A stretch of DNA of 64,000 nucleotides. Source: Flavobacteriaceae bacterium MAR_2010_72 (GTDB lineage Bacteria; Bacteroidota; Bacteroidia; Flavobacteriales; Flavobacteriaceae). The translations under genes and the position numbers were made by a program. The stretch spans positions 2,851,501-2,915,500 of the forward strand of contig QXCW01000002.1 in assembly GCA_003550275.1 (NCBI GenBank), written 5' to 3'. The notes under the pieces were generated by a model. The model did no database searches and was not told the DNA's origin. It worked only from the letters and a program-made list of their open reading frames with translations. Below are positions 1-10,102 of this stretch, one piece after another; position 1 is the first letter of the stretch; each line of letters starts with the position of its first letter.

Positions 1-516
1 ATGGTAGCAGAATTAAAATACGGTCCTCAACTCGAAGAAGCCATTTTAAAACCAGGTGAATGGAGTATTGGTCTTACCGCATTTGGCGAAACACTTCCTG
101 ATCATAAAAACAAAATGTATCTTGATTATGACAAATTAGACGAATGGGGCTTACCAACTATAACCTTTGATGCTGATTTTGGAGAAAATGAATTGGCTAT
201 GCGAAAGGATATGAAAGAGCAGGCAGTAAAAATGCTTGAAGCTGCAGGCTTTAAGGATGTGCAAGGTTTCGACAATGTTGAAGGCAGAGCTATGGGACTA
301 GGTATTCATGAAATGGGTACAGCTAGAATGGGTAGAGATCCTAAAACATCTGTTTTAAATGAGTACAACCAAGTTCATGCCTGTAAAAATGTTTACGTTA
401 CTGATGGTGCTTTTATGACATCTGCAGGATGTCAAAATCCGTCATTAACCTATATGGCATTTACTGCACGTGCTGCAAATCATGCTGCAGAACAACTAAA
501 AAAATCTAACGCCTAA
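1..516 (+). CDS. GMC-family FAD oxidoreductase, C-terminal part (5' end outside window)
   Basis: This is the last 171 residues of a glucose-methanol-choline (GMC) oxidoreductase. The reading frame is open at base 1, so the Met there is probably internal. The GMC C-terminal domain is clear: 'GIHEMGTARMG' (about residues 101-111 of the fragment) carries the conserved His, and 'GCQNPSLTYMAFTARAANH' carries the Asn-Pro. These correspond to the His/Asn active-site pair of the family. The FAD-binding N-terminal half lies upstream of the window. The next gene, 12 bases on, is a gluconate 2-dehydrogenase subunit 3-like protein. That pairing is typical of periplasmic membrane-linked sugar dehydrogenases, including glucoside 3-dehydrogenases, so a sugar or polyol is the likely substrate. 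The substrate itself is inference. Confidence 0.9.
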   Translation: MVAELKYGPQLEEAILKPGEWSIGLTAFGETLPDHKNKMYLDYDKLDEWGLPTITFDADFGENELAMRKDMKEQAVKMLEAAGFKDVQGFDNVEGRAMGLGIHEMGTARMGRDPKTSVLNEYNQVHACKNVYVTDGAFMTSAGCQNPSLTYMAFTARAANHAAEQLKKSNA

Positions 517-528
517 ACTTTTAATATC

Positions 529-1128
529 ATGAAAAGAAGAGAAGCATTAAAAAATCTAGGTTTAGCTACAGGATTCGTTGTAGCTACACCATCGATCATA
601 AGTTTATTACAAAGTTGCACAAGCGATGCTAAAACTTGGACACCTATCTTTTTAAGTATCGAAGAAGGCGTAGTTCTTACCAATTTAGTAGATATTATTT
701 TACCTAAATCTGAAAACCTTCCAGCAGCTACAGAACTCAATGTTCCAGAATTTATTGACAAATACTTCAATGAGGTTTTGGAAGATGGACAGCAAAGCAA
801 AGTGAAATCAGGATTCGCATCCATTATTGCTATCCTCAAACCAAATCCAGAGGACAGTATAGATAAAGTCAAAACTGAAAATTACATAGCACTTTTAGAT
901 GAGCACATGCGTGTTAAAGATGAAATTGATGAAGAGCGAGAAGCCAATCCAGATTCAGAATCCATGACAACATCTGAAATTTTGAACAATATTAAATGGA
1001 TGACGATAAGAGCTTATAAAACCACTCAAGAAATTGGTGAAAACGTTTTGGTTTACGATCCAGTACCTGGAGCTTATTATTGTGGTGACCTGCAAGAGCT
1101 TACTGGAGGTAAATCCTACTCATTATAA
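529..1128 (+). CDS. Gluconate 2-dehydrogenase subunit 3 family protein (small subunit of GMC dehydrogenase)
   Basis: A 199-residue protein that starts with a Tat-like export signal: 'KRREALKNLGLATGF', a hydrophobic stretch to about residue 28, then 'LLQSC'. The mature part fits the gluconate 2-dehydrogenase subunit 3 family, with an early 'LTNLVDIILPKSENLPAA' segment and a C-terminal 'YDPVPGAYYCGDL'. Known members are small partners of GMC flavoprotein dehydrogenases and help export or stabilise them in the periplasm. It follows the GMC gene by 12 bases and precedes the isomerase gene by 6 bases, so the three form one operon. The Cys after the hydrophobic stretch could also be a lipidation site. 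Function is assigned from the family and context. Confidence 0.85.
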   Translation: MKRREALKNLGLATGFVVATPSIISLLQSCTSDAKTWTPIFLSIEEGVVLTNLVDIILPKSENLPAATELNVPEFIDKYFNEVLEDGQQSKVKSGFASIIAILKPNPEDSIDKVKTENYIALLDEHMRVKDEIDEEREANPDSESMTTSEILNNIKWMTIRAYKTTQEIGENVLVYDPVPGAYYCGDLQELTGGKSYSL

Positions 1129-1134
1129 GTTATT

Positions 1135-2049
1135 GTGAATAGAAGACGTTTTGTTCAAAACACCCTACTATCGGCTACGGCAACTACTATAGCCATTCCT
1201 TCTGTTTTTGGACAAACCTCTTCACAAATTAATGACCCTTTCAAACTTAATTTCGCCCCACATGATGGTATGTTCAAACATCATGCGGGCGATTCTTTTT
1301 TAGATCAAATAAAATTCATATCAGATCAAGGCTTTACAGCCATTGAGGATAATGAAATGAGAAATAGACCAATTGCCGAACAGGAAGCTATCGGACAATT
1401 ACTTTCAGATTTAAACATGGACATGGGTGTTTTTGTCGCCCATAAAATCTATTGGGAAAAACCCAATTTGGCAAGTGGGAATAAGAATTATCGTGAAGAA
1501 TTCTTAACCGATATTGAAAATGCTATCAAGGTAGCCAAACGAGTAAGTGCCAAATGGATGACCGTAGTTCCCGGTTATATCGATTTACGGTTGAATGAAG
1601 CTTACCAAACCGTAAATGTAGTTGAATCCTTGAAGCAGGCTTCTGCATTATTAGAACCACATGGTTTGGTTATGGTTCTTGAACCTCTTAATTTTAGAAA
1701 CCACCCAGGCATGTTCCTAACAAGGTCGCCACAGGCTTATCAAATTTGTAAAGCTGTAAATTCTCCTTCATGTAAAATTTTATTTGACGTTTATCACCAA
1801 CAGATTCAAGAAGGAAATTTAATTCCAAATATTGAAGCCTGCTGGGATGAGATCGCTTATTTTCAGGTGGGTGATAACCCAGGCAGAAATGAGCCAACCA
1901 CAGGTGAGATCAACTTCAAAAATGTGTTTAAATTTATTTACAACAAAGGCTTTAAAGGCATCATTGGTATGGAACACGGTAATTCACAATCTGGAAAAGA
2001 AGGTGAATTGGCGGTGATAAATGCTTATAGAACTGTAGGTCAATTTTAA
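1135..2049 (+). CDS. Sugar phosphate isomerase/epimerase-like (hydroxypyruvate isomerase-type) TIM-barrel protein, exported
   Basis: A 304-residue protein with a GTG start at 1135. No ATG fits the Tat-like signal 'NRRRFVQNTLLSATATT', which ends near 'SVFGQ'. The rest is an AP-endonuclease-2-type TIM barrel. Putative metal ligands sit in 'VMVLEPLNF' (about residue 183), 'ILFDVYHQQ' (about 219) and 'IGMEHGNS' (about 280). Related proteins isomerise hydroxypyruvate or keto-sugars. With an upstream GMC dehydrogenase and its small subunit, the operon may oxidise a sugar to a keto-sugar and rearrange it in the periplasm. That pathway is inference. The gene ends 2 bases before the stop codon of the convergent azurin gene. 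Confidence 0.8.
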   Translation: MNRRRFVQNTLLSATATTIAIPSVFGQTSSQINDPFKLNFAPHDGMFKHHAGDSFLDQIKFISDQGFTAIEDNEMRNRPIAEQEAIGQLLSDLNMDMGVFVAHKIYWEKPNLASGNKNYREEFLTDIENAIKVAKRVSAKWMTVVPGYIDLRLNEAYQTVNVVESLKQASALLEPHGLVMVLEPLNFRNHPGMFLTRSPQAYQICKAVNSPSCKILFDVYHQQIQEGNLIPNIEACWDEIAYFQVGDNPGRNEPTTGEINFKNVFKFIYNKGFKGIIGMEHGNSQSGKEGELAVINAYRTVGQF

Positions 2050-2051
2050 CC

Positions 2052-2564
2052 TTACTCTACAATGAACTTTCCGTTCATAAGGGCGAAGTGCGCTGGGAAG
2101 CTACATAAAAAATCATATACTCCCGCTTCAGGTGCTGTAAACTCTATACTTGTTGTTTCTCCACCACCAATCATTTTAGTATGTACCAAAACATCTTGTG
2201 TGCCAGCAGGAATATAGTCATTCTCCTTTTCAGTGGCGGCCTTGGCTGCAAAAGCTCCAAGATCTGCTCCTAAATTTAAAATCACCACATTGTGACCCAT
2301 TACATTTTTATCTAACTTACCTAAATGTCTCAATGTTAGTTTCACTTTTTGGCCAGCCTTAACTTTGATCTCATTGGTGTTGAATTTCATCAAATCATCA
2401 GCCGTAATAACAATATTTGCTATATTTTCATCGGATTTCGAACTTTCAGCTGACTTGATTTTAACCTTACTTGATGCATCCTCTTCCTTCTTTTTTTCGC
2501 CACCACAACTAACAGCAATTGTGCAAATAATTAAAAGAGCAAGTACGTTTTTTAGTGTTTTCAT
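2052..2564 (-). CDS. Azurin (type I copper protein), lipoprotein
   Basis: A blue-copper electron carrier of 170 residues. The start at 2564 gives a standard lipoprotein signal ('MKTLKNVLALLII', lipobox 'IAVSC'); a longer frame to 2588 would put eight charged residues in front of it. A Lys/Glu/Ser-rich linker follows. The azurin fold then shows 'GHNVVIL' with the first copper His and, near the C-terminus, 'FLCSFPAHFALMNGKF' with the Cys, His and Met ligands. It is probably anchored in a membrane facing the periplasm and passes single electrons between dehydrogenases and oxidases. It is convergent with the GMC operon; a role as electron acceptor for that dehydrogenase is possible but unproven. 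Confidence 0.92.
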   Translation of the reverse strand: MKTLKNVLALLIICTIAVSCGGEKKKEEDASSKVKIKSAESSKSDENIANIVITADDLMKFNTNEIKVKAGQKVKLTLRHLGKLDKNVMGHNVVILNLGADLGAFAAKAATEKENDYIPAGTQDVLVHTKMIGGGETTSIEFTAPEAGVYDFLCSFPAHFALMNGKFIVE

Positions 2565-2648
2565 GTAATTTATATGTTTTATTTTCAATGTGATTTAAGT
2601 ATTATTTTCATTGACTAAATTAATGAATTAATTAGACTCTTCTAAACT

Positions 2649-4226
2649 TTACAGGATATAATCTGTGCTCACAAAATTAGATGCTTTGGTATCCAACAAA
2701 TTATTTAAAATCGCATTGTTGTAGGCATTATCTTTTGATGCCACAAACGTTCTAATGGAGAACGATCGCAATGCATCATACACACTTAAGGTCGCAACTG
2801 CAGAATCTTTTCTCCCAGTAAACGGATAAACATCAGGCCCTCGTTGGCACGAACTGTTCAAATTTACTCTGCATACCAAATTAACCAACGTATCGATTAA
2901 AGGCGCCAAAGTTTTTACATCCTTCCCAAACAAACTTACTTGTTGCCCATAGTTACTTTCAGCCATATCATCTAATGGTTGTTCTATATCATTAAATGGA
3001 ACCACTGGAATAACAGGCCCAAACTGCTCTTCTTGGAATACACGCATAGCTTTAGTAACAGGATATAACACGGCTGGAAAAATATAATTTTCGATTGTTT
3101 TACCTCCTTTTTGATTCACCACTTTAGCTCCATTTTGAACAGCATCATCAATTAACTCTTGAATATAGGCTGGTTTATCCGGCTCTGGCAATGGCGTTAA
3201 TTTAACACTATTATCCCATGGATTTCCAAATTTAAGTGCATCCACTTTTTCTGAAAACCGTTTATTGAATTCATCAACAATAGCTTCGTGAACATACAAC
3301 ACCTTTAAAGCGGTACAGCGTTGTCCATTAAAGGATAGCGTTCCTGCTATACATTCATCTATGGCTAAATCCAAATCAGCATCGGGTAAAACAATAGCTG
3401 GATTTTTTGCTTCCAAACCTAAAACCAAACGCAATCTGTTGCTCTTTGGATGTTGATTTTGCAACGCATTTGCAGATTTACTGTTACCGATCAAGGCCAA
3501 AACATCAACTCGTCCAGATTGCATTATTGGTGTGGCGATGGTTCGGCCACGTCCATAAATAATATTAACTACGCCTTTTGGGAAACTATTTTGAAACGCT
3601 TCTAAAATAGGCGACAATAGTAACACTCCTAATTTAGCAGGTTTAAAAATGACAGCATTCCCCATAATTAGGGCTGGAATAAGTAATGTAAAAGTTTCAT
3701 TGAGTGGATAATTATAAGGCCCTAAACACAATACAACGCCTAATGGCCCACGTCTAATATGCGCATAAACTCCATCACTTTTTTCAAACTTCGCCGCACG
3801 CCTGTCGAGTTGCTTATAGGCTTCAATAGTGTCATAGATATAATCAACTGTTCTATCAAATTCCTTTTCGGAATCTGGTAAATTTTTTCCAATTTCCCAC
3901 ATCAGCAGCTTTACCACTTCAGCTCGCTTGGTTTTCATTTGCGTTACAAACTTTTCCATGCAAGCAATACGATCTACAACTTTCATGGTTGGCCACAACC
4001 CTTGCCCTTTATTGTATGCTAGGCATGCAGAATCCAACGCTTCAAGTGCTTCTTTTTCGCTCAGAGTAGGGATTGTACCCAATAAAGTTGGCTTGTAATT
4101 TGCTGTAGAAGAAATGGTTGAATACACCTCTGATGTGGCTCCTTTCCAAGGTTTTAATTCCCCCGAAACCAAATAAGTACTTTGATGTGTTAACGCTGTT
4201 ATTCTATATTGATCTGGAATCTCCAT
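2649..4226 (-). CDS. NADP-dependent glyceraldehyde-3-phosphate dehydrogenase-like aldehyde dehydrogenase
   Basis: A 525-residue aldehyde dehydrogenase-superfamily enzyme, close in layout to non-phosphorylating GAPDH (GapN). The general-base Glu is in '[11 protein letters not shown]' (Glu272) and the nucleophile Cys in 'NGQRCTALK' (Cys304). '[11 protein letters not shown]' and '[10 protein letters not shown]' form the cofactor-binding part, and '[10 protein letters not shown]' is the usual C-terminal motif. GapN enzymes oxidise glyceraldehyde 3-phosphate directly to 3-phosphoglycerate and make NADPH. The gene lies 46 bases downstream of ilvC on the same strand with no terminator between, so it may be the last gene of the ilv operon. 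NADPH supply for IlvC would fit, but that is inference. Other aldehyde substrates are possible. Confidence 0.82.
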   Translation of the reverse strand: MEIPDQYRITALTHQSTYLVSGELKPWKGATSEVYSTISSTANYKPTLLGTIPTLSEKEALEALDSACLAYNKGQGLWPTMKVVDRIACMEKFVTQMKTKRAEVVKLLMWEIGKNLPDSEKEFDRTVDYIYDTIEAYKQLDRRAAKFEKSDGVYAHIRRGPLGVVLCLGPYNYPLNETFTLLIPALIMGNAVIFKPAKLGVLLLSPILEAFQNSFPKGVVNIIYGRGRTIATPIMQSGRVDVLALIGNSKSANALQNQHPKSNRLRLVLGLEAKNPAIVLPDADLDLAIDECIAGTLSFNGQRCTALKVLYVHEAIVDEFNKRFSEKVDALKFGNPWDNSVKLTPLPEPDKPAYIQELIDDAVQNGAKVVNQKGGKTIENYIFPAVLYPVTKAMRVFQEEQFGPVIPVVPFNDIEQPLDDMAESNYGQQVSLFGKDVKTLAPLIDTLVNLVCRVNLNSSCQRGPDVYPFTGRKDSAVATLSVYDALRSFSIRTFVASKDNAYNNAILNNLLDTKASNFVSTDYIL

Positions 4227-4272
4227 AACTCTAGTTAATATATTTGTAATTGAATACGCTTTTTATACAAGA

Positions 4273-5775
4273 TTAAGCCAAAACCGAATCGGCAACCTCA
4301 ACTTCTGACTTTATGGTTTTCATAGCTTTCATCGCACTTCGTAAACGTTTGCCAACCCCTTCAATTGGGTGATTTCTAATCGCATCATTAACTGCAATGA
4401 GTTCTAAATTGTCAACTGCATTTGATTTAGAATACGATTTACCAATGATGTTTGTATCAACCGTAGTCATAAAATCTTTCAATAAAGGTTTACAAGCATG
4501 ATCAAATAAATAACAACCGTATTCCGCCGTATCTGAAATGACTCGGTTCATTTCAAATAATTTCTTTCTTGCTATTGTATTCGCAATTAATGGTAGTTCG
4601 TGAAGGGATTCATAGTAGGCTGAATCTTCAATGATACCCGCACTCACCATAGTTTCAAAGGCCAATTCAACCCCAGATTTTACAAAAGCCACCAATAAAA
4701 CTCCGTGATCAAAATATTCCTGTTCAGAAATTTGATCTGATGTTAACGGGGTTTTTTCAAAAGCAGTTTCACCTGTTGCCGCTCTCCATTTTAATAAATT
4801 AACATCATCATTTGCCCAATCGTCCATCATGGTTTTTGAGAAATGCCCAGAGATAATATCATCCATATGCTTTTCAAATAATGGGCGCATAATATCTTTT
4901 AATTCTTCTGATAAATTGTAGGCTTTTACTTTTGCTGGATTTGACAGACGATCCATCATATTAGTTATTCCACCATGCTTTAAAGCTTCGGTTACGGTTT
5001 CCCAACCATACTGAATTAATTTTGCTGCGTAATTGGCATCAATTCCTTTTTCAACCATTTTATCAAATGACAAAATAGCTCCCGTTTGGAGGAGACCACA
5101 CAAGATGGTTTGCTCACCCATTAAATCACTTTTTACTTCAGCAATAAATGAAGATTTCAAAACCCCTGCTCTATGACCTCCAGTAGCAACTGCATAAGCT
5201 TTTGCTTGTGCCAACCCTTTTCCTTCAGGATCATTTTCTGGATGTACTGCAATTAATGTCGGCACGCCAAAACCACGTTTATACTCTTCACGAACTTCTG
5301 TACCTGGACATTTTGGTGCCACCATAATTACTGTTAGGTCTTTTCTAATTCGTGTGCCTTCTTCAACAATATTAAAGCCGTGTGAGTAGCTCAATGTTGC
5401 GCCTTGTTTCATTAAGGGCATAACGGCCTTTACCACGCTGGTGTGTTGCTTGTCTGGAGTAAGGTTAAGCACCAAATCTGCAGTTGGAATCAACTCTTCA
5501 TAGGTTCCAACATTAAACTCATTTTGGGTAGCATTTTTATAAGATGCGCGTTGTTCTTTTATCGCAACTTCACGCAATGCATACGAAATATCCAAGCCTG
5601 AATCACGCATGTTCAAGCCTTGATTTAAACCTTGGGCGCCACAGCCCACAATTACAATTTTCTTCCCTAATAATACATTCACACCATCTTCAAACTCTGA
5701 TGCTTCCATGAACCTACATTTTCCTAATTGCTCTAATTGTTGTCTTAACGATAATGTGTTAAAATAATTTGCCAT
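4273..5775 (-). CDS. ilvC: Ketol-acid reductoisomerase (long, class II form)
   Basis: Converts 2-acetolactate or 2-aceto-2-hydroxybutyrate to the dihydroxy acids using NADPH and Mg2+, the second common step of Val/Ile synthesis. At 500 residues it is the long enterobacterial-type enzyme, not the roughly 330-residue form. The start at 5775 is chosen because '[20 protein letters not shown]' matches the E. coli N-terminus and leaves 13 bases after ilvN; a start at 5808 would overlap ilvN. The Rossmann motif is '[20 protein letters not shown]', and '[11 protein letters not shown]' and '[13 protein letters not shown]' are family motifs. It is part of the ilvD-B-N-C operon controlled by the leader upstream of ilvD. 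Confidence 0.97.
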   Translation of the reverse strand: MANYFNTLSLRQQLEQLGKCRFMEASEFEDGVNVLLGKKIVIVGCGAQGLNQGLNMRDSGLDISYALREVAIKEQRASYKNATQNEFNVGTYEELIPTADLVLNLTPDKQHTSVVKAVMPLMKQGATLSYSHGFNIVEEGTRIRKDLTVIMVAPKCPGTEVREEYKRGFGVPTLIAVHPENDPEGKGLAQAKAYAVATGGHRAGVLKSSFIAEVKSDLMGEQTILCGLLQTGAILSFDKMVEKGIDANYAAKLIQYGWETVTEALKHGGITNMMDRLSNPAKVKAYNLSEELKDIMRPLFEKHMDDIISGHFSKTMMDDWANDDVNLLKWRAATGETAFEKTPLTSDQISEQEYFDHGVLLVAFVKSGVELAFETMVSAGIIEDSAYYESLHELPLIANTIARKKLFEMNRVISDTAEYGCYLFDHACKPLLKDFMTTVDTNIIGKSYSKSNAVDNLELIAVNDAIRNHPIEGVGKRLRSAMKAMKTIKSEVEVADSVLA

Positions 5776-5788
5776 TTTGTTTGTTTTT

Positions 5789-6313
5789 TTATTGGTTAAA
5801 TGCTTCAAGCATTTTAGATATTTTCATTTCGTCTTTGGTCACTGAAATACGTCCTGAACGGGTAAACTGCATGATTCCAAAAACACTTAATTCTCTATAT
5901 AATAGTTCAATCTCTTCTCGTTTGCCTGATTTTTCAATTACAAAAAACTCTTTGTTAACGGTTACAATTCTGGCATTACTTTCTTTAATAATGTTTTGAA
6001 TTTGACGTTCTTCAAATAATAAATCTGATTTTATTTTAAATAGGCAGGACTCTTGGTAAATCGTATCTTCATCCCTGTGATAATAGGCTTTTATAACTTC
6101 AATTTGTTTGTCGATCTGACCAATGATTTTTTTGATCTGCTCTTCAGGAACACTAACAACAATAGTGAAACGTGAAACACCTTCAATTTCTGAAGCTGAC
6201 GTGTTTAAACTTTCAATATTAATGTGTCTTCGCTGAAAAATTGCCGAAATACGATTGAGTAACCCAATATTGTTTTCGGTGTATATTGATACGGTAAATA
6301 ATTGCTTTTCCAT
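5789..6313 (-). CDS. ilvN: Acetolactate synthase small (regulatory) subunit
   Basis: A 174-residue ACT-domain protein that activates the catalytic subunit and mediates feedback inhibition, typically by valine. The N-terminal ACT domain begins '[19 protein letters not shown]' and continues with '[12 protein letters not shown]', the standard effector-binding region of IlvN/IlvH. The C-terminal half contains '[19 protein letters not shown]' and 'RSGRISVTK'. Length and order are normal for the family. It sits 2 bases downstream of ilvB and 13 bases upstream of ilvC, so it is cotranscribed and probably translationally coupled. Confidence 0.95.
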   Translation of the reverse strand: MEKQLFTVSIYTENNIGLLNRISAIFQRRHINIESLNTSASEIEGVSRFTIVVSVPEEQIKKIIGQIDKQIEVIKAYYHRDEDTIYQESCLFKIKSDLLFEERQIQNIIKESNARIVTVNKEFFVIEKSGKREEIELLYRELSVFGIMQFTRSGRISVTKDEMKISKMLEAFNQ

Positions 6314-6315
6314 AA

Positions 6316-8067
6316 TTAACTTAATCTAACATCTGAAACAGAAGCTCCTGCAGGAATCATCGGGAATACATTGTCTTCCTTCTCTACACACACTTCTAGA
6401 AAATAAGGTCCGTCACAAGCGATCATCTCTGCAACAGCCTCTTTTAATTCATCTCGTTTCGTTACTTTTTTAGCTTCAATAAAATAGCCTTTAGCAATGG
6501 CCACAAAATCTGGGTTGGTCATCTCTGTTGAAGCATAACGCTTATCAAAAAACAATTGTTGCCATTGGCGTACCATTCCCAAAAACTCGTTATTTAAGAC
6601 TACTATTTTCACAGGAACGCGCTGTTGAAAAATGGTCCCCAACTCTTGAATGGTCATTTGGTAACCTCCATCCCCTATAATAGCAACAACTTCGCGATCT
6701 GGAGCTGCCATTTTCGCACCAATTGCCGCCGGAAGCGCAAAACCCATGGTTCCCAATCCGCCAGAGGTAATATTACTTTTGGTGGTATTGAATTCGGCAT
6801 AGCGACAGGCGATCATCTGATGCTGACCAACATCACTTACAATCGCTGCTTCAGCTTTAGTTTGAATATTTATTTCTTTTAAAACTTCACCCATTGTAAG
6901 ACCTTCTTTGGTTGGGTAAAGGTCATTTTTTATCACTTTTTCAAACTCAATAGCATATAAATCCTTAAACTTTTGAAGCCATTGAGGATATGATTTTTCT
7001 TCCAAAAGTGGAAGTAATTGTCTTAAGCTTTCTTTCGCATCACCAAGAACTGCGATGTCGGATTTTACATTTTTATCAACTTCGGCAGGGTCAATTTCAA
7101 AATGAATAATTTTAGCCTGTTTTGCATAAGTATCTAATTTACCAGTAACACGGTCGTCAAATCGCATACCAATAGCAATTAACACATCGCATTCGTTAGT
7201 TAACTTATTTGGCGCATAATTACCATGCATACCAACCATGCCAATATTTAAAGGATGTGAGGTAGGAATCGCAGAAGCGCCCAAAATAGTCCATGCTGCG
7301 GGAACACCCGACTTTTCTATTACTGCTTTTAATTCATTTTCAGCTTCTGCTAGAATTACCCCTTGTCCCCAAACAATCATTGGATTTTTAGCCGAATTAA
7401 TAAGATCAGCAGCTTTTGCAACGGTTTCAGGATTGGTTGTTGGAACCGGATTATAACTTCGTACAGCAGTACATTTTTCATATTCAAAGTCGAATTCTTC
7501 AACTTGTGCATCTTTGGTGATGTCAATAAGAACTGGACCCGGACGACCACTTTTGGCAATGTAAAATGCCTTTGCAATAACCGAAGGAATTTCCGAAGCC
7601 TTGGTAATTTGATGGTTCCATTTGGTTACAGGTGTTGAAATCCCAATGATATCCGTTTCCTGGAAGGCATCACTCCCCAACAAATGTGAAAACACTTGCC
7701 CCGTAATACACACCATTGGTGTTGAATCAATTTGTGCATCGGCAATACCTGTAATTAGGTTTGTTGCACCAGGACCTGATGTGGCCATTGCTACCCCAAC
7801 TCTACCAGAAATTCGGGCATAGCCTTGTGCAGCGTGTGCTGCACATTGCTCATGGCGTGTAAGTACATGATGTATTTTGTCTTGATATTTATAGAGTTCA
7901 TCATAAACTGGCATAATTGCGCCTCCTGGATACCCATAAAGAATATCGACGCCTTCGGCAATTAAACATCGTATGATCGCTTCACTACCTGTAATTCGAT
8001 GCGTAGTTTTTGTTGATTTTTTATTCACCTGTATAGCTTGTGTTTCTTTCATAGTATTTGCATCCAT
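6316..8067 (-). CDS. ilvB: Acetolactate synthase large (catalytic) subunit
   Basis: Thiamine-diphosphate enzyme condensing pyruvate with pyruvate or 2-ketobutyrate. Motifs: 'GYPGGAIMPVYDELY' with the catalytic Glu in 'LTRHEQCAAHAAQGYAR', 'GPGATNLITGIADA', and the ThDP/Mg2+ motif 'IGDGGYQMTIQELGT' followed by 'IVVLNNEFLGMVRQWQQLFF'. The start at 8067 gives 583 residues and has a GGAG four bases upstream, which is unusual in a group that rarely uses such sites. A longer frame to 8103, 5 bases after ilvD, adds 12 residues and cannot be excluded. The stop lies 2 bases from the ilvN start. Confidence 0.95.
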   Translation of the reverse strand: MDANTMKETQAIQVNKKSTKTTHRITGSEAIIRCLIAEGVDILYGYPGGAIMPVYDELYKYQDKIHHVLTRHEQCAAHAAQGYARISGRVGVAMATSGPGATNLITGIADAQIDSTPMVCITGQVFSHLLGSDAFQETDIIGISTPVTKWNHQITKASEIPSVIAKAFYIAKSGRPGPVLIDITKDAQVEEFDFEYEKCTAVRSYNPVPTTNPETVAKAADLINSAKNPMIVWGQGVILAEAENELKAVIEKSGVPAAWTILGASAIPTSHPLNIGMVGMHGNYAPNKLTNECDVLIAIGMRFDDRVTGKLDTYAKQAKIIHFEIDPAEVDKNVKSDIAVLGDAKESLRQLLPLLEEKSYPQWLQKFKDLYAIEFEKVIKNDLYPTKEGLTMGEVLKEINIQTKAEAAIVSDVGQHQMIACRYAEFNTTKSNITSGGLGTMGFALPAAIGAKMAAPDREVVAIIGDGGYQMTIQELGTIFQQRVPVKIVVLNNEFLGMVRQWQQLFFDKRYASTEMTNPDFVAIAKGYFIEAKKVTKRDELKEAVAEMIACDGPYFLEVCVEKEDNVFPMIPAGASVSDVRLS

Positions 8068-8108
8068 TTTTCTCCATTTCAATAATGAGATTCCTGCCTT
8101 CATAGGAA

Positions 8109-9788
8109 CTAGAATTCATCTGTTACGCACCCTTTTGATGCCGATGAAACGGTTCTTGCATATTTGTAAAGTACACCGCGATCGAATTTCAATTTTGGTG
8201 CTGTCCATTGTTTTCTGCGTTCTTGTAACTCTTCTTCAGAGACTTCTAAAGAGATGCTGTTGGTTTCTGCATCTATGGTAATCATATCACCATCTTTAAC
8301 CAAAGCAATTGTACCACCTTCTTGTGCTTCAGGTGTGATATGCCCTACCACAAAACCATGCGTACCTCCAGAAAACCGTCCATCAGTAATCAAAGCCACA
8401 TCTTTTCCTAAACCAGCACCAATAATAGCGGCTGTTGGCTTCAACATTTCTGGCATACCTGGTCCACCTTTAGGGCCTTCATAACGAATCACCACCACAT
8501 CGCCTTTTTCAACTTTTCCGTCACGAATACCGTCATTTGCTGCATATTCTCCATCAAACACTTTGGCTTTTCCTACAAAACTTAAACCTTCTTTTCCTGT
8601 AATTTTAGCCACACTACCTTCTGAAGCCAAATTACCATATAACATACGTAAATGACCTGAAATTTTAATAGGTTGTTCTAACGGTTTGATGACATCTTGG
8701 CCTTCAGATAAATCGGCAACATCAAGCAAATTTTCAGCTAAAGTTTTTCCTGTTACAGTTAAACAATCGCCATGTAGCAATCCTTTTTTGAGAAGGTATT
8801 TTAATACTGCAGGTATTCCTCCAACAGCATGCACATCTTCCATTAAATATTTTCCACTAGGTTTTAAATCGGCTAAAAATGGTGTATTATCACTTATGTC
8901 CTGAAAATCCTTTAACGTAAAATCAATTTGGGCCGCTCTTGCAATTGCTAAAAAGTGCAATACGGCGTTAGTAGAACCACCAAGAATCGTAACCAATCGG
9001 ATCGCATTTTCAAGTGATTTTCTGGTAATAATATCAGAGGGTTTGATGTCTTTTTCAAGTAAATTGCGCATAGCTTCTCCTGCCTTAATCGCTTCCTGCT
9101 TTTTATCAGTACTCAAAGCTGGATTGGATGAATTGTATGGCAGTGCCATACCTAAAGCTTCAATTGCCGAAGCCATTGTATTGGCGGTATACATTCCGCC
9201 ACAAGCGCCAGCTCCAGGACATGCTTTTTCAACTATGTTCTGAAATTCGGTTTGAGTCATTGTACCTGCAACTTTACTTCCCCAAGCTTCGAAGGCTGAA
9301 ACTACATCCAATTTTTTTCCGTTATGGCAACCCGAATCAATAGTACCGCCGTACACCAAAATACTTGGTCTATTCAGTCGGATCATTGCCATCAAAGCGC
9401 CTGGCATATTCTTATCACATCCTACTACGGTCACCAAACCGTCATAGCTCATAGCCTGAACCACGGTTTCCATAGAATCGGCAATGATATCCCTAGAGGG
9501 CAGAGAGTAACGCATCCCTGGCGTTCCCATTGAGATGCCATCGCTAACACCAATTGTATTAAATATCAAGCCTACAACATCTTCATTTTTAGTGCCTTCT
9601 TTTACCAATTTTGCCAAATCATTTAGGTGCATGTTACATGGATTACCCTCGTAACCTGTACTTGCAATCCCTACTAATGGTTTTTCAAAATCTTCTGTGG
9701 TTAATCCAATCGCATGAAGCATGGCTTGAGCAGCTGGCTGAGTTGGATCTTGGGTGACTGTTTTACTGTACTTGTTTAATTTATTCAT
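8109..9788 (-). CDS. ilvD: Dihydroxy-acid dehydratase
   Basis: A 559-residue iron-sulfur dehydratase making the 2-keto acids that precede Val and Ile. Cluster and active-site motifs are present: '[13 protein letters not shown]', '[20 protein letters not shown]' and '[15 protein letters not shown]'. Length is normal for the IlvD/Edd family. It is the first structural gene of the ilvDBNC operon. The 362 bases upstream carry a promoter, a short leader-peptide gene and an intrinsic terminator, a classic amino-acid attenuation arrangement. About 175 bases of AT-rich leader separate the terminator from the ATG. Confidence 0.97.
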   Translation of the reverse strand: MNKLNKYSKTVTQDPTQPAAQAMLHAIGLTTEDFEKPLVGIASTGYEGNPCNMHLNDLAKLVKEGTKNEDVVGLIFNTIGVSDGISMGTPGMRYSLPSRDIIADSMETVVQAMSYDGLVTVVGCDKNMPGALMAMIRLNRPSILVYGGTIDSGCHNGKKLDVVSAFEAWGSKVAGTMTQTEFQNIVEKACPGAGACGGMYTANTMASAIEALGMALPYNSSNPALSTDKKQEAIKAGEAMRNLLEKDIKPSDIITRKSLENAIRLVTILGGSTNAVLHFLAIARAAQIDFTLKDFQDISDNTPFLADLKPSGKYLMEDVHAVGGIPAVLKYLLKKGLLHGDCLTVTGKTLAENLLDVADLSEGQDVIKPLEQPIKISGHLRMLYGNLASEGSVAKITGKEGLSFVGKAKVFDGEYAANDGIRDGKVEKGDVVVIRYEGPKGGPGMPEMLKPTAAIIGAGLGKDVALITDGRFSGGTHGFVVGHITPEAQEGGTIALVKDGDMITIDAETNSISLEVSEEELQERRKQWTAPKLKFDRGVLYKYARTVSSASKGCVTDEF

Positions 9789-9963
9789 AATACGTATTGA
9801 GCAAATTTCATTTGCAAGAACTAAATTACTTGTTTGTGTTTTAACTTACTTCGTTTTAAGGCCATTACAGCTAAATTCAATATTAAAATTGTAAACTCAA
9901 CTATCTCTTTTTCAAATATTTAAGCATCACTTAATATGATGTTCAAAACCTTAATTTTTTCAA

Positions 9964-9994
9964 TAAAAAAAGCCTTCTCCAACGGGAAGGCTTT
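9964..9994 (-). terminator. Attenuator (intrinsic terminator) of the ilv leader
   Basis: On the minus strand a hairpin with arms AAAGCCTTC (9994-9986) and GAAGGCTTT (9977-9969) is followed by a run of seven T (9971-9965). Two further C-G pairs extend the stem with one bulged base. It lies 24 bases after the stop codon of the Ile/Val-rich leader peptide and 175 bases before ilvD, so it must be read through for operon expression. On the plus strand the trailing T run is poorer and no gene would use it. Confidence 0.85.
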
Positions 9995-10017
9995 AAATTT
10001 TTTATAATTTCAATTTA

Positions 10018-10092
10018 TTACACCATCCCATGACGCCCTGCATCAATCACGACGATAACATTAAAAATGATTTTTAAAGTTGACTTGTTCAT
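10018..10092 (-). CDS. ilv operon leader peptide (24 residues, Ile/Val-rich)
   Basis: An ATG at 10092 opens a 24-codon frame ending in TAA at 10018. The middle reads 'LKIIFNVIVVIDAG': four Ile, three Val and one Leu in eleven codons, exactly the products of the downstream operon. Such runs stall the ribosome when charged Ile/Val/Leu tRNAs are scarce. The last codons, GGG-ATG-G on the minus strand (10029-10023), can pair with CCTTCCC of the terminator's 5' arm (9990-9984) with one mismatch. A stalled ribosome would leave this antiterminator free, while a ribosome at the stop codon would cover it. The stall-dependent switch is inference from this layout. Confidence 0.82.
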   Translation of the reverse strand: MNKSTLKIIFNVIVVIDAGRHGMV

Positions 10093-10102
10093 TTGCTATT
10101 AG

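Noticed and set aside
9964-9994. Plus-strand terminator for an unknown gene
   Set aside because: No plus-strand gene leads into it and the T run on that strand is poorer; it fits the minus-strand ilv leader.
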